This document shows positions 35,105-51,869 of a DNA stretch of 64,000 nucleotides, one piece after another. A program made the position numbers and the translations under genes. The notes beneath the pieces are model-generated. The model was not told where the DNA came from and did no database searches. It saw only the letters and a program-made list of their open reading frames with translations. The number at the start of each line of letters is the position of its first letter. The stretch's first letter is position 1. Source of the DNA: Vitis vinifera (taxonomy: Eukaryota > Streptophyta > Magnoliopsida > Vitales > Vitaceae); contig NC_081810.1 in NCBI RefSeq assembly GCF_030704535.1, positions 8,938,501 through 9,002,500 on the forward strand, written 5' to 3'.

Positions 35105-36421
35105 TGTTTTTCTAATATGCTAACCTCCCCAATTCTGCATTTCATGTTGTTTTCACCTCAAAGGAATCTAAACAAAGCATTTCCAATGACCCATTCCTAC
35201 AACCAAACAATGTTGCTAGGTTTTGTACCCCCTCCTTCCACATCCCAAACAAGCAACTGCTCAATCTTCTTTACATTGATCATAGTAGTGATAGAAAATG
35301 TTAAGAGATAGACAACCTCTTAGAGAAATAGACTTTTATCAAAAGCAAGGAATCTTATGTTAGTGAGAGCTCTATTTGAAATGTTTCTATCTCTTGCATC
35401 CATCCCAATTTCATTGACTTGTATTCATAAATGATTTGATGGATGGAAGGACAAGAAGTTAAAGTTTTGAATGAGAGCATGGACACTAGATATATTAATG
35501 TGATAAAGAACTGATACATTGAAAAACATGATTATTGAAAGAGGGATAGGCAAATCAATTCCAAATCATGGTTATGTTAAGGTTCACATTAGATACTTAT
35601 TTTTTTCCTTATGTGGTCTTTAAATCGTTTGGATTTTATTTAAGTTATAATTATGAAAATGAGCCTTTCAATCTAGGGATTTAAAATTAAACAAAATTTA
35701 TATTTTATAAAATATAACTTCACTAACTATAGTAGAATTGTCTCGTGTACTTGCAATGTTTTTTGATTGGCATCTTTTATATATTAGTGTTTGCCTATCC
35801 AAAAAAAAAAAAACCTAGAGTAGAATTTTAAAATATTGACAAGAGTAGAAGTGGAAGAATTGTAAGAATTGATGCCCAAATGCATATTTGGTTCTCTTTG
35901 AATTGATCACTGATATATGGAGAATCAAGTAAACATTAGCTCCAAGATTAGAATAGGAAAGTTGTTGTAGGGAAATGGTTTGGGGTTGTTAAGTTAACAT
36001 TAAAAGGCAATTTTGCTAGATAAAGGCCTTATACTAATGATGCTTGCCCATATCAAATAAGCATGTTGAAATGGAGATGTTAAGATGGATAAATGACTAG
36101 AAAATGAATATGTTAGTTGAAACCTAGACGCAGGCATCTATTCAGGACAAGACGGAATAAGACCAAATGACCCTAAATTTAGACAGGACATGACCCTCAA
36201 TCTAGCTTGATGGATAAACATAATTTGTGTAGTAGAACAATTATAATTGATAGATAAACACTTGCTGGAGTTCAGTGCCTAACTTTTCATTACAACTTTA
36301 TTTTCATATTCACATGTTTCTCTTTAAAATTTGTTCGAAGTTTGTTTCAGTTTGCACTATTCTATTTAATTTAATGAAGAAATGCCAATTATGCCAATTA
36401 AATTTGTTGTGTGTTGTGCAG

Positions 36422-36496
36422 TTACAAATTGGTGTTGATGAGTCATATAAGCTATCTATTCCTTCACATGGGACACTTGTTTATGCTCATATTCAG
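36422..36496 (+). pseudogene. Captured beta-hexosaminidase exon with intact splice sites
   Basis: This 75-bp phase-0 block encodes LQIGVDESYKLSIPSHGT then LVYAHIQ, matching the N-terminal region of plant beta-hexosaminidases (DESYKL...Y A). It is preceded by a T-rich tract ending TTGTGCAG and followed by GTAAGTGTG, so the acceptor and donor are both preserved. Neighbouring exons of the gene were not found. It is on the plus strand, opposite to the MULE transposase, and lies within the same nested element, so Pack-MULE capture is plausible. Confidence 0.65.
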
Positions 36497-37099
36497 GTAA
36501 GTGTGAGCTAATGTTGATTAAATCTGATCCCATGACCCTAGTTCCCAAGGCTGAAGGGTAACATGGTTATATTTATAAAAAAAAAAAAATATCAGCACAT
36601 TGTATTTCTTAGTGCCATCATAGAATTCCATTTAGATACTCACTGTATTCATGTGCATGAATAGTTTCAATTTATGTCATGAGGAGAACGATTCGTAACC
36701 ACTCATAAAAGGCAAATAACAACTAAGTCTGATTATCTTGGAATAGAAAACGGGGCAGACTAGAGAGTATCACCAATAAAACAGGGTACAGATGAATACT
36801 ACTATCCAAAAATTAAGTAGGGATGGTGCATAATTTTGAAACATTCCATCCCCAGAATTTGGTTCACCCATCCAAAAAAATCCATTAGTGTAAAAAAGAG
36901 AAAAGCCAAGCACCTAAAATTCACAAGTCACCTATGTATCTCAGCATCAAAAACACTATAATAAATAAGAACTATTTCCGTTTATAGATAGGTTTGCAAA
37001 AAATATTAATAGCACCCTAAATTGACTTCGTAAACTGTAGGTTAACAGAAAACAAGAATCCATCTCCTCCTACCAACGATAATTAAACAAAATGTAGGA

Positions 37100-37560
37100 T
37101 TAAACAAATCTAGGGCGAGATTTAGAGAACCTACTAACCTCAAATATCCAACAATGGTTAGCACGGAGGGCACCATCGGTGGGGATCGACGAGGAAACGA
37201 TAAATGGCAAACTGAAATCAGGAGAGAGATTAGGGCAATGTAATTGGGTTGAAATCAAATGGTCTGAAGAGCCAAAATGAAGTATAAAACGAAATTGCAA
37301 AACCTATTAACCTCAACTATCCAACTATTCGGCGCGGAGGGCAATGCTCGTGGGGATCAACAAGGGCAATGTATCAACAGAGATGAAAAACACCACTGTC
37401 TACACCCCGAAATGAAATGGTCAGGAGAGACGAAATCGAGAGATAAGGAAATCGCCATAGAGATTAGGGCATTCTTTGGCCTCAAATGAAATGGAAGCGA
37501 AAGAGAAAATCGGGAAAGATGAAAAACGCCACTATTTGAAATGAAATGTAGAGTAAAATT
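37100..37560. repeat. Subterminal tandem repeats near a MULE end
   Basis: Two related copies begin near 37125 ('aacctactaacctcaaatat') and 37300 ('aacctattaacctcaactat'). Both carry 'gcggagggca' or 'cacggagggca' followed by 'gtggggatc'. A third partial set of 'gggaaagatgaaaaacgcca' words follows. Clustered subterminal repeats are common at MULE ends. The terminal inverted repeats themselves were not located. Confidence 0.45.
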
Positions 37561-37826
37561 AGGGCAACATAAATGAAATTCCAATGTGGGTTTTTTTTTT
37601 AATAGCTAGCAAAGGGCATTTTTGGAAAATTAAACATTTCATATCCTTCTTCTCAATTTTCACACTTTCTTTGAGTGTTAGGCTTTAATATGCAACTTAT
37701 ATGGACTAAAGCTTAATTTTTGGGCCCTGTTGGGCCAAAAACACAATTTTCCCAAAAAGAAAAGGAAGAAAATAAAGAAAAGAAAGAAATAAAAAAATAA
37801 AATATAATAATAATAATAGTAACAAC

Positions 37827-38663
37827 CAATGTTTTCAGATCCGGACCAGTCATCGAATCGGAAAAGTTATCGATTCACGGTTCACTAGTTGGATCTGTGG
37901 TCGAACCACGATCGAACCGGTGATGTCATAAATATGTAATTTATATATTATTAAAATTAAAAATAATTATAAAAAAATTAAAATATATATGAATAAATTA
38001 AAAATCAATAATATTATTTTATATCTTTGATATTATCAAATTAAATCATATTAATATTTTAAATTTTATTAAATGAAATATGTATAATATTTACATGTGA
38101 ATATATTAAAAATGAAAATTTCAACTAATTTTATAATTTTTAAAAATATTACATAATTTTTATTTAATATTATAAAAAACGTTAAAATCTAATATATATA
38201 TATATATTGTTTTGTTTGGCATATTAGATAACAAAATGCATGCAATCGAGTGGTGTCCTAGGCTGATAGTAGAACCTGAGGTCCAAGGTTCAAGCCCTCT
38301 TGGCTAGTTAACAATCCCACATGAGAGGAAATGGGATGCAAAGGATGCCTATAAAAACCATCCTCACTTAAGGCAAAGGCATCACCTGGGCTCAAGGCTC
38401 AACCTATAAAATTGTGGGAGTAGGTGTGGGCCTTGTCATTAGCCCAAAACATTTAAACCCAATGGAACCCTTCCATGTTTGCAAAATAAAGGGGTTAACT
38501 TGAACTGTTCGGTTCGTTTAGAACCGTCTAGTCTAGTTCCATCGGGTCACCGGTCCGACCGTTGGTTTAGGCGGTTCGATGCCGGTCTAATACCTAAACG
38601 GTTGAATCTGTTGGACTGGACCTGGATCGGCCGGTTCGGTCTGGTCTGGTTTTTAAAACATTG
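37827..38663. mobile_element. 837-bp hAT-type non-autonomous element, TSD GTAACAAC
   Basis: The left end is CAATGTTTT and the right end is AAAACATTG, a perfect 9-bp terminal inverted repeat. Both flanks carry the 8-bp GTAACAAC (37819-37826 and 38664-38671), typical of hAT insertion. Subterminal regions are rich in short 'ccggacc', 'gaaccg' and 'cggtt' words in inverted arrangement. No transposase frame is present. The interior (about 38220-38475) includes a 'ggttcaagccc' B-box-like word and may hold a further small insert. It sits in the 5' LTR of the minus-strand element. Confidence 0.85.
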
Positions 38664-38769
38664 GTAACAACAGTAATAGTAATAAAAAGGATTTTAAAAC
38701 TAATGATAAAATGGGACTCAAAATCAACATAAAAATGAAATTGGGACAAATTTTGGGGTCTACAATAAT

Positions 38770-41700
38770 ATTTTTATTTATAAAAATTTTATTTTTTTAA
38801 TAAAAAAATTAGAAGGCAACATAGTTTTTTTAAAAAAAAACAAATATCAAATATTGAAATATAATATGTTTTCTACTTTATTTATTTTCTTACTTATACA
38901 AACCAACCATAGATAAGTAAAATATATCCTTTAGGCATAAAGATATGCATATTTTTGTTGAAAATATATCCATCATATCTTATCATGATAACTAAACATA
39001 CACTAAATCTCCATTCACAATAAAGAGAGCTCGCTAACTACCAAAGTCAATTTTGATGATGTGAATTTAGGCTTTTTAACATTGAGGCCTTTCATAATTT
39101 ATAAAGTATCAAAAGAACGTCATGTACCCTTAAACTAACTCATGAAAGGCACATCTTATACCCTTTTATTTCAAAACAATGATTGAATTCTACTCATCAC
39201 CATGTAAAAAGCAAAAATATTAATTCGAATATTGTAAAAAAAAAAAAAAAACTAGTATAAGTTTCATAGAATATACAAAAGATGGAATCCTTATATTATA
39301 AAATTCTATCTAGTAAATATTCGAACTTAAAAAGGAAAATACTTCTCCAATTATGTGAAAGTGTCATACACAGTGAAAAGGATACACCAACCATATTTAA
39401 TTTATCACAAACCTATCACCCACTAAGATTATCAACTTCTTATCATTCTTGCTTTTTTAGGGATTCTATCAAGAACAGTTGGCAACAAAAAGCATTAGAA
39501 CTTATTTAAATAAGGATCAAGTGAAAAGTACATAAAATCCAAATCCAATATTATATGAGTGGCCATTTACCTTTATTCACATTCCCAAAAGCTTAACCCT
39601 CCAATTCATTCCTTCAAAAACAATTGTGATTTAGTAGAGGATATGGGCATTGTGGTTAGTGACTCAACCAAGTATCCAACTTGGGCCTCACAAATCTTCC
39701 ATACCTAGTGGATGGGAAAGAATCCAAGGGCCCTCAACCCCAATCTTGTCCATGGAAAATGATTACATGCATGCTTGACAAGAGTGGGAAAAGGGCCATA
39801 GGCCCATGGCATCAATTCAAGGAGGCAGGTGTTCATATCGGTTGGAAGTTTAGATTGTTTTTCATTTCAATAGATGACAAAAAAAAAAAGAAAAAAAAAT
39901 ACCAAGGCCCTGACCTAACAATACGAAAACTTTTGAAGGTTCTACAACCATGAAATTTGTTGCTTTAGTGAGAAAAATTCTAAGATAGAATTAAATTCGG
40001 GCCGAAGGTTGAAACGATTTCGAATTGAATGAAACTTTTTGATAATCTTACGATGAACACACAAATAAGGGGTGTGAAATTTGTTTGGGTTTTGATTCCA
40101 TGGACCTTGTATCATTAGGCGGAAGCATGTTCCCATTTGCCTTCATCCACAATGCCAAGACCATTTTCCCACGAGCCACGGCTCTTACCTTCCTTGGAAT
40201 TTCCATTTTGGCGGTGCTTTCCTACAATCAAACATAGGAAGTAGTGAATTTCTTTTTGCCAATGGAAATTTCTTAGGAAATTCAAATTCCCATGCCATGT
40301 CCCATGGAGCGGGGTGGGTGTCTCCTACTTTCCACCCACCTGCGCTTTTCCCAAAAGCTGCTTTTACAACTTTTACCTACATTCGATTCTTAAAAAATAT
40401 AAGAGAAAAAGTGAATAAAAAAAAAAATGAAAGCTTTCTGAATACAAAAAATAAACAATTTAAAAATGTATAAATTTTAATTATATTTTAAATATAAAAA
40501 AAATCAACCTTTTTACCATATTTTTTCTGTTTTTAATATTTTTTTCATCAAGCATTATGTTAAGATATTAAATTTAAAATCAATGAATTGGACTTAAGTT
40601 TATAAATACTAAATATTAATTTTTATAATTTAAAACGTACTTGACACTTTGACAGTGATTTTTTAAACATTTTAAATATTTGATAATTATTATTTTTTAA
40701 ATATTAAAAATACTTTTTAAAATAGCTGTCAACCATATTTTTAAGTCAATGTACAAAACACAAACAAAATATCAGTAGCATGTAGAATGGAAGGGAGGGG
40801 ACAGAGCTTCTTCTTATCCATAACCTGTTGGTTTGCAAGACCCTGACAAATACAAATCTCGTATTTGGATTAAATGATAAAAAAAAAATTAAAAAAAAAA
40901 ATCAATCCACAATGTGTTGATATTTTGATTAAAAGTTGTCGTCAACTGCCCATGAATCCATGATTAATGGGGAATGGTGGCCATACGTCAATGGTGTGGG
41001 CTGGGCCCCACCCACCACACCAACTCACCAGGCCTCTCCTGGCCCTCCTAGGCTAGCACGTGCCTCAATTTTGGACCAGGTCACGCTTTCCAAATTCATC
41101 CTACTTTCCCCATTAATTTATAATTGTATCCATTCCCTAGTCTTTGGTTTTCCTTTACAAAAATGTGAGCAGGTGGTTGGCCAATGGTTTTTATCATTTT
41201 CTTGACTTGCACTTATACTTGATTTTAAAGTTTTAAATTTTTCTTTATTTAAAAATAATGAATTTTCAGACTAAATTCTGAAAAAAAAAATCGTTTTCAA
41301 TTAAACCAAAAAAATTAAAAATTAAAAAAAAAAATTTCAAATAAGTTGTAAGGTCTACCGTGTGTAAACTTGAGATTGAGCAGCTCATGTAAAGTGAACG
41401 AGCCTTCCATCGATGACCGTATTGGTAGTCGCTGTGACGTCATCTGCCTCATCACACACAAATATGAAAAGCACATCACCCCACTCCACAATCCACATAC
41501 ATACGCCTCGCGCACGAAAATATATCCAGACAAAAAAAGAAAAAGAAAAACGAAAAGGAAAAAGAAAAGAAAAACAACAACATTTCTGAAAAGAAGACAA
41601 AACCCATGTCACGGCATAATGGATTAATGATATGGGTGATAGTGGGAGGCGGCTGTTGGTGTGGGCTATGTAGGGTGGTGGTGGTGGTGGAGGTGGTGGC

Positions 41701-42978
41701 CACTGCCATTGGCCATGTGATGGGATTTAGTTGAATTGTGATCGGTTTGGTTACCAACCATTGGGCCTACCAAATCCCTCCCCAGTCTCCTCCCAAGAGC
41801 CATTCCCCGAGCCCTTCTTTGATTTGGATTCACACATTTGCAGCCGCCAAGGTGGGCCCTGCCTTTATTATTATTAGCCAGTGTCACCATGACTTTGTGA
41901 AATTTCAAAGTCTATCCTCCCCTTCTCACGTTCTTCAATCTTCGACTTGTCTACCCTCTTTTGAGGAAACAGAAAAAATTCATGTATTGGTATGGGGTAC
42001 CTTAATTTAAAAAATAATACGGAATATAAATGATAAATCAAGAGTCAAAAAAGGGGCAGTCTCATCTTGTGAATCCTAGAATATAAAAAGAATGGAAAAG
42101 CTTCCCAATAAACAACCATTCCATGTTTAAAGGAATCTTGTAATTAAAGTTAAAAAAAAAAATTAAAAAAAAACCATTTCTAAGTTGTAAGTTTCTAACT
42201 CGGACATAGGACTAGGACATGACCTTTTTAAAATATAAATACATTTACAATTTAAAACAAGAAAAACATTTTGTCATTTTCAAAAGCAATGGAAGAAAAT
42301 TTTATATTTTATATTTAATTAAACAATTAATTTCAAATTTTTTATTTGATCTTAAACCTTAAATTTATCACCAAAAAAAAAAACAATATTTACATGAAAT
42401 TCAATTTTATTATTCATATCGTAACAATTTAAATTTTATTGAATTTTACACACTTTTGACAGATGTAGACGACCGACGCCATACACGCACTCAATTTTGT
42501 ATACAAGAATGTTAATGTTGAATATCTCTGAATATCTTCCATGAGAGGGACCCGGACCCAACTTGGAAGGTGAGACGATAGGTGAAGGTGGAGCCCAGTT
42601 ATTTGGACCAAAGCCAACCGCATGGATTGAGAGGGGGCAGGCCCTCAATTCTCAACATGTGTCCCGTCCAGTGTCCACCTCCTCACTAGTCACTACACTA
42701 CCCTCTGCCACAGGGTGCATGCGATACATGGATTGCATCATAGTTTATTTCTATATGTATTGAAATAAAAATCTTCTCATTTTTCAACGCCTGGCGTGCT
42801 TTACAAGAAACGCTCACATCCCTCCACTCACCATTAGGCATTAAGCCCACCTTACCTTAAAAATCTAGTAGACTCTCATCATCCACTTAAGCTACAATTA
42901 CAACACCACTAAATTACAAATACAAGAATCAAGAATAAGTATTAGACCGAACAAAATCGCCTTTCTGTCATTTTACAA
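38770..42978. other. Intergenic spacer upstream of the nest and downstream of the CRF gene
   Basis: No gene could be supported. Open frames at 39282-39509, 39681-39953 and 40936-41205 have no recognisable family. A (GGT)n-like stretch at about 41671-41700 explains the overlapping frames at 41385-41757. The part next to 42978 should hold the 3' UTR of the CRF gene. Confidence 0.5.
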
Positions 42979-43836
42979 TTATAACCCTCCCACCCTGCAC
43001 TCGCCTTCATCACTCTTGTTGGAATGGAGGAGGGGTAGAGAGGTCTCAAACACTAAGAAATCGTCGGGGTCAAACTCCCCGAATTCGTCCTCCTCTAAGT
43101 GCTTATTTGAAAATATGTCCGGCAAAGTTAACGGCACGTCGAAATCAAACCCGAAGGCGTCGACGTCGCAGTACCCGAATCCGTTGAAAGGCGCTTCCTC
43201 GTTGTAACGGAGGACTGAGGTGGGCGAGGAGGCGGTGACGCTGGGTAAACTGCAGGTCTCTGATTGACTTTGACCAGCAGTAGCAACGGATTCCGTTTTG
43301 ACGACGGAGGGAAAGTTGGTAACGGCGTTGGGGCCTTTTAAACTGACGGCGGCCTTGTCGTATACCCTGGCCGCTTCCTCCGGCGTGTCGTACGTCCCCA
43401 ACCACAACCTTTTCCGGCGGGTCGGGTCCCGGATCTCCGCCGCCCACCTTCCCCAGGGCCTCTGACGCACGCCTCTGAATTTTTTCCGGCGAGTGCTTTC
43501 CGACTCCGGCAGTCTCAACACTCTCTTCTTGGTCGGCTCCTTTTGTGGCGACTCCACTGAAGGTTGGAGGCTGATCTCTGTGACGTGTCGCTTCACTCTC
43601 TGCACCAATTCCACTTCATCGTCACTGGATGAGTCTGTAGCGTCGCCGTCGGTATGAATAATCCTCACAACTCTGTGCCGCACTCTCCTCCTCCCCGAAA
43701 GACACTCAGAGGCGCTCACAGACTCCAGCTCCTGCATATGCTTACTTGTGGTGACCACATGCTCGGAGAACTTCACCGCCGGTCGTATCGGCATCACAAA
43801 GTCACTGCCCATACTCTTCCTGACGCAGCCTAACAT
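42979..43836 (-). CDS. CRF (ERF group VI): Cytokinin response factor-type AP2/ERF transcription factor
   Basis: This is a single-exon gene for a 285-aa nuclear transcription factor. The AP2/ERF DNA-binding domain spans residues about 119-176 ([20 protein letters not shown] through GPNAVTNFP), with the Ala and Asp of the WAAEIRD motif typical of the ERF subfamily. An N-terminal CRF domain (about 52-78: [20 protein letters not shown]) places it in ERF group VI, the cytokinin response factors. A SPTSVL motif at 204-209 matches the conserved C-terminal CRF motif, a probable MAP kinase site in the family. The C-terminus is acidic ([11 protein letters not shown]) and may activate transcription. Codons are GC-rich compared with the surrounding DNA. 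Met9 is an alternative start, but Met1 gives the longest frame with a normal leader. Confidence 0.95.
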   Translation of the reverse strand: MLGCVRKSMGSDFVMPIRPAVKFSEHVVTTSKHMQELESVSASECLSGRRRVRHRVVRIIHTDGDATDSSSDDEVELVQRVKRHVTEISLQPSVESPQKEPTKKRVLRLPESESTRRKKFRGVRQRPWGRWAAEIRDPTRRKRLWLGTYDTPEEAARVYDKAAVSLKGPNAVTNFPSVVKTESVATAGQSQSETCSLPSVTASSPTSVLRYNEEAPFNGFGYCDVDAFGFDFDVPLTLPDIFSNKHLEEDEFGEFDPDDFLVFETSLPLLHSNKSDEGECRVGGL

Positions 43837-44066
43837 CGAAGCCGTCCAAGATGACCTCAGATCGGACGGAGGACTCTCAGTTTTCTTAGCTGCATCAACC
43901 GAAGATGAATAAAGAAAAGAGTAGCTATAAGAGTGATGGGAAGAGGAAGTCAGCAGGTATGTGATGAAGTTATAAGTCTGGAAGAGCAGTAGAATTTGGC
44001 GGGAGGGTAGCGGCGTCGAGGGCGTGGAGGAGAGAGATGAAAAGAGAGGAAACGGGAATGCGAGGG

Positions 44067-44074
44067 TATTTATA
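44067..44074 (-). promoter_or_regulatory. TATA box of the CRF gene
   Basis: The minus strand reads CTATAAATACC about 230 bp upstream of the start codon. This leaves room for a leader of roughly 200 nt containing CT-rich and GA-rich stretches. The position is plausible but the transcription start was not determined. Confidence 0.6.
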
Positions 44075-44299
44075 GCGTGAGATGAAGTGATGATGGGGGT
44101 GAAGAAGGGTGAAGAGCGGAGCGGGAAACGGAATCACTCCCCCATCTAGCTGGGGTTTTGACGTGGCTTAGTTTTTTTATTCCTTCCATCACGCCGATTT
44201 TTCCATTTTCCCACTAAAATGGGGGAGTCAAAATCAAAGTTACAGGCTTACAGCGGAGGGTAAACAGGGAGGCAGGACACGGACGGGGCCGCCGCCTCA

Positions 44300-46249
44300 T
44301 CATTTGCCTAAATGGAATTAAAAACATGTGATACAAATTGGCCTTATCTCTAACTTTTGCCTTACAATGTTTTTTTGGGGCCTCCTACATATCCAATAAT
44401 GCCACGGTGCCACCACACCGCTACTCCCACTGCATCCACTTGTGCGTGTACTCGAGTTTTTACTGTATCAGATGTTGTAATTCAATGGATCAGATGTTAA
44501 GAGTGTTTCTTAATCGAATGATTGATGTCTACTTTTTTTCCTCGTAATGGTCAATTAATGCCATTTTACCTACTCAATTTCTGATTTTTTCTGTTACTAT
44601 TTTAAACACTCTCTTTCATGGAGAGTTTGTAAATGGGACCTCTTCTGGATTTTCAATCCACAACTTGATTATACATTGCTTCCACTCAAAACTATCAAAG
44701 ATAATTGAAAAACCACTAGATTATATTCTAACATCGCAAGTCTATTGAGGGTCTTATGACTTAAATCACTTCATTTTTTATTTTATTTTATTTTTCAAAA
44801 AATAAATAAAATTTGATCTTATATCACATATGTGTTGAGATGATTGTGATGGGTGCCATAACCATAACCATAACGTTTTCCTAGTAGTTTTCAAAGATTG
44901 GTAAAAGGGGTTATGGGCAGGGTGAGTGGGTATTAGGGTTTATAGCTCAAAATAGCATGCAGTGCCAAAAATGAGACCACCCATTTCGACTCTTAAGTCT
45001 TTAAGTCAAACCGACCTTCCAACCTCTCGACTCGGATTTCACGACGGTGATAAAGGCTTTGGTGTATCACTTTTTCCAATTTTTGCTTTCTGTTCTATCC
45101 CTGTTTTTGTCTCTAAAGCATGGTGAACCCGTAGCTATATTTTATTACTTACATCTGTAGGGGTTAGAAAAAAGTAAAAACCAATTCTCATGTGTGGCCA
45201 TAACAGCCTTAACAGGGGCAGACAAATCACACAATTGTTATACCCCACATTGACAAATGGGGTTGGACTTAAAACTCCACCCTCCCTAAATCGATAAGAT
45301 TTGAGTCCATGATGTAAATTTGTGGAAATAAAGCCCCTCCACATGTTTTCATTGTCAAAAGTTGTGATGTTACGCATTAGATATAGATAGATGGAAGAGG
45401 ACTTGAACCCAAGACCTCTATTTACACCTTGTTGAATGACCAAATTTCACTAAAATTGTTAAAATTTGAACCCCTAACATGTACCAGGTCCTATGAAGTC
45501 CTCCCATGCCTTGTGCAACTACCAGAGGTTTAAAATTTAGAATTTCTGTAGTTTATACATATTCTAGGAACCACGGGTCAAGCCAAAGATCTTCCCAAGG
45601 ATTTCACTTTTAATGGTTGGGGACTACATCAGATAGGAATAAGAAAGAATAAAGAAAGCAAATTAAAGGTATTATACGTAGATGAAGATTAAATAAACCT
45701 CTACAAATGTTGAAAAAGCATATGTGAGGTTGGTTTAGGCTTGGAGAAGAAGCAAAGGAAAGGGAACACACCCCATGAATCAGCATGTGAGCAATGATGT
45801 ATGGAGATTGGCCCTTCATTGCTTGTCAACCAAGCATGAGTTGGTATAAAAAAATATGTCTAGTTTTAAAACTTTGTAGAAAGAGAAAGTGGGTCATTTC
45901 AAAGACTTCCAGAAGGTTATTAACTTCTGAAAATCCTTCAACGTTTTCCCTGAAATCATATCAGAGACCAAAGGATTTGTAACCAGTCAAAAGACTCGAA
46001 ACCTACTCTTGTTGGACTATAGCCAATTAGCAATGGCCTTTTCTGTATTTAAGGAAAAGCTTTATTCCACCAAAAAAAAGTCGACAATAGAGTTTTCCCA
46101 TTGGCAACCAAGAGTTGTTCTTATCTAAATTTTCAACAGCATCCACACATGCAGAAGGTCCCATGTCACAACAAGGTTGAACCCTTCCTTGTTGCTACAG
46201 TTTTTTTGTCTTTTTTTTTTCCCTCGAGTCTTCTGGGGCTGAGGCTGAG

Positions 46250-46250
<1 letters not shown>
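44300..46250. other. Intergenic spacer
   Basis: No gene is supported. A repeat-like segment at about 45240-45480 contains words such as 'ttgaacccaagacctctatt' typical of degenerate plant repeats. No ends could be defined. Confidence 0.4.
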
Positions 46251-51734
<5,484 letters not shown>

Positions 51735-51854
51735 TTGGGTTTTTTCCCCCACCTAATTCAACAATCCAAACCAAACCCTAATCTAAGAAAGCACCCCTTT
51801 TACAGTTGCAGATCCAAGACCACAATCACACCACCCAACAGCCCCCAATCTCAG

Positions 51855-51863
51855 TTATATATA
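51855..51863 (-). promoter_or_regulatory. Putative TATA box of the UBC gene
   Basis: The minus strand reads TATATATAA about 120 bp upstream of the start codon, in an otherwise mixed-composition region. This would give a leader of roughly 90 nt. The call is by motif only. Confidence 0.4.
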
Positions 51864-51869
51864 GAGTAG

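Larger units (their letters stand above)
24410..38764 (-). mobile_element. Second LTR-type element of the same family, minus strand, TSD ATAAT, with nested insertions
   Basis: Read on the minus strand, it starts TGTAGACCCCAAAATTTG at 38764 and ends GGGTCCACA at 24410. Both flanks carry ATAAT (24405-24409 and 38765-38769), so it is a 14,355-bp unit with a 5-bp target-site duplication. The order along the element is: 5' LTR start (interrupted by a hAT element), MULE-related material (about 37.6-26.5 kb), minisatellite (25710-25370), unique internal sequence, purine tract (24934-24950) and 3' LTR (24933-24410). The order LTR start, minisatellite, purine tract, LTR is the same as in the plus-strand relative. 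No retroviral-type polyprotein was recognised. Confidence 0.7.

Noticed and set aside
25737-37755. Shared word 'aaaacacaattt' at both sides of the MULE region as its target duplication
   Set aside because: It is longer than 9 bp, AT-rich and not adjacent to recognisable terminal inverted repeats. Chance is likely.
41385-41757. Overlapping frames rich in Phe, His or Lys
   Set aside because: They are produced by A-rich and GGT-repeat tracts, with no family similarity.
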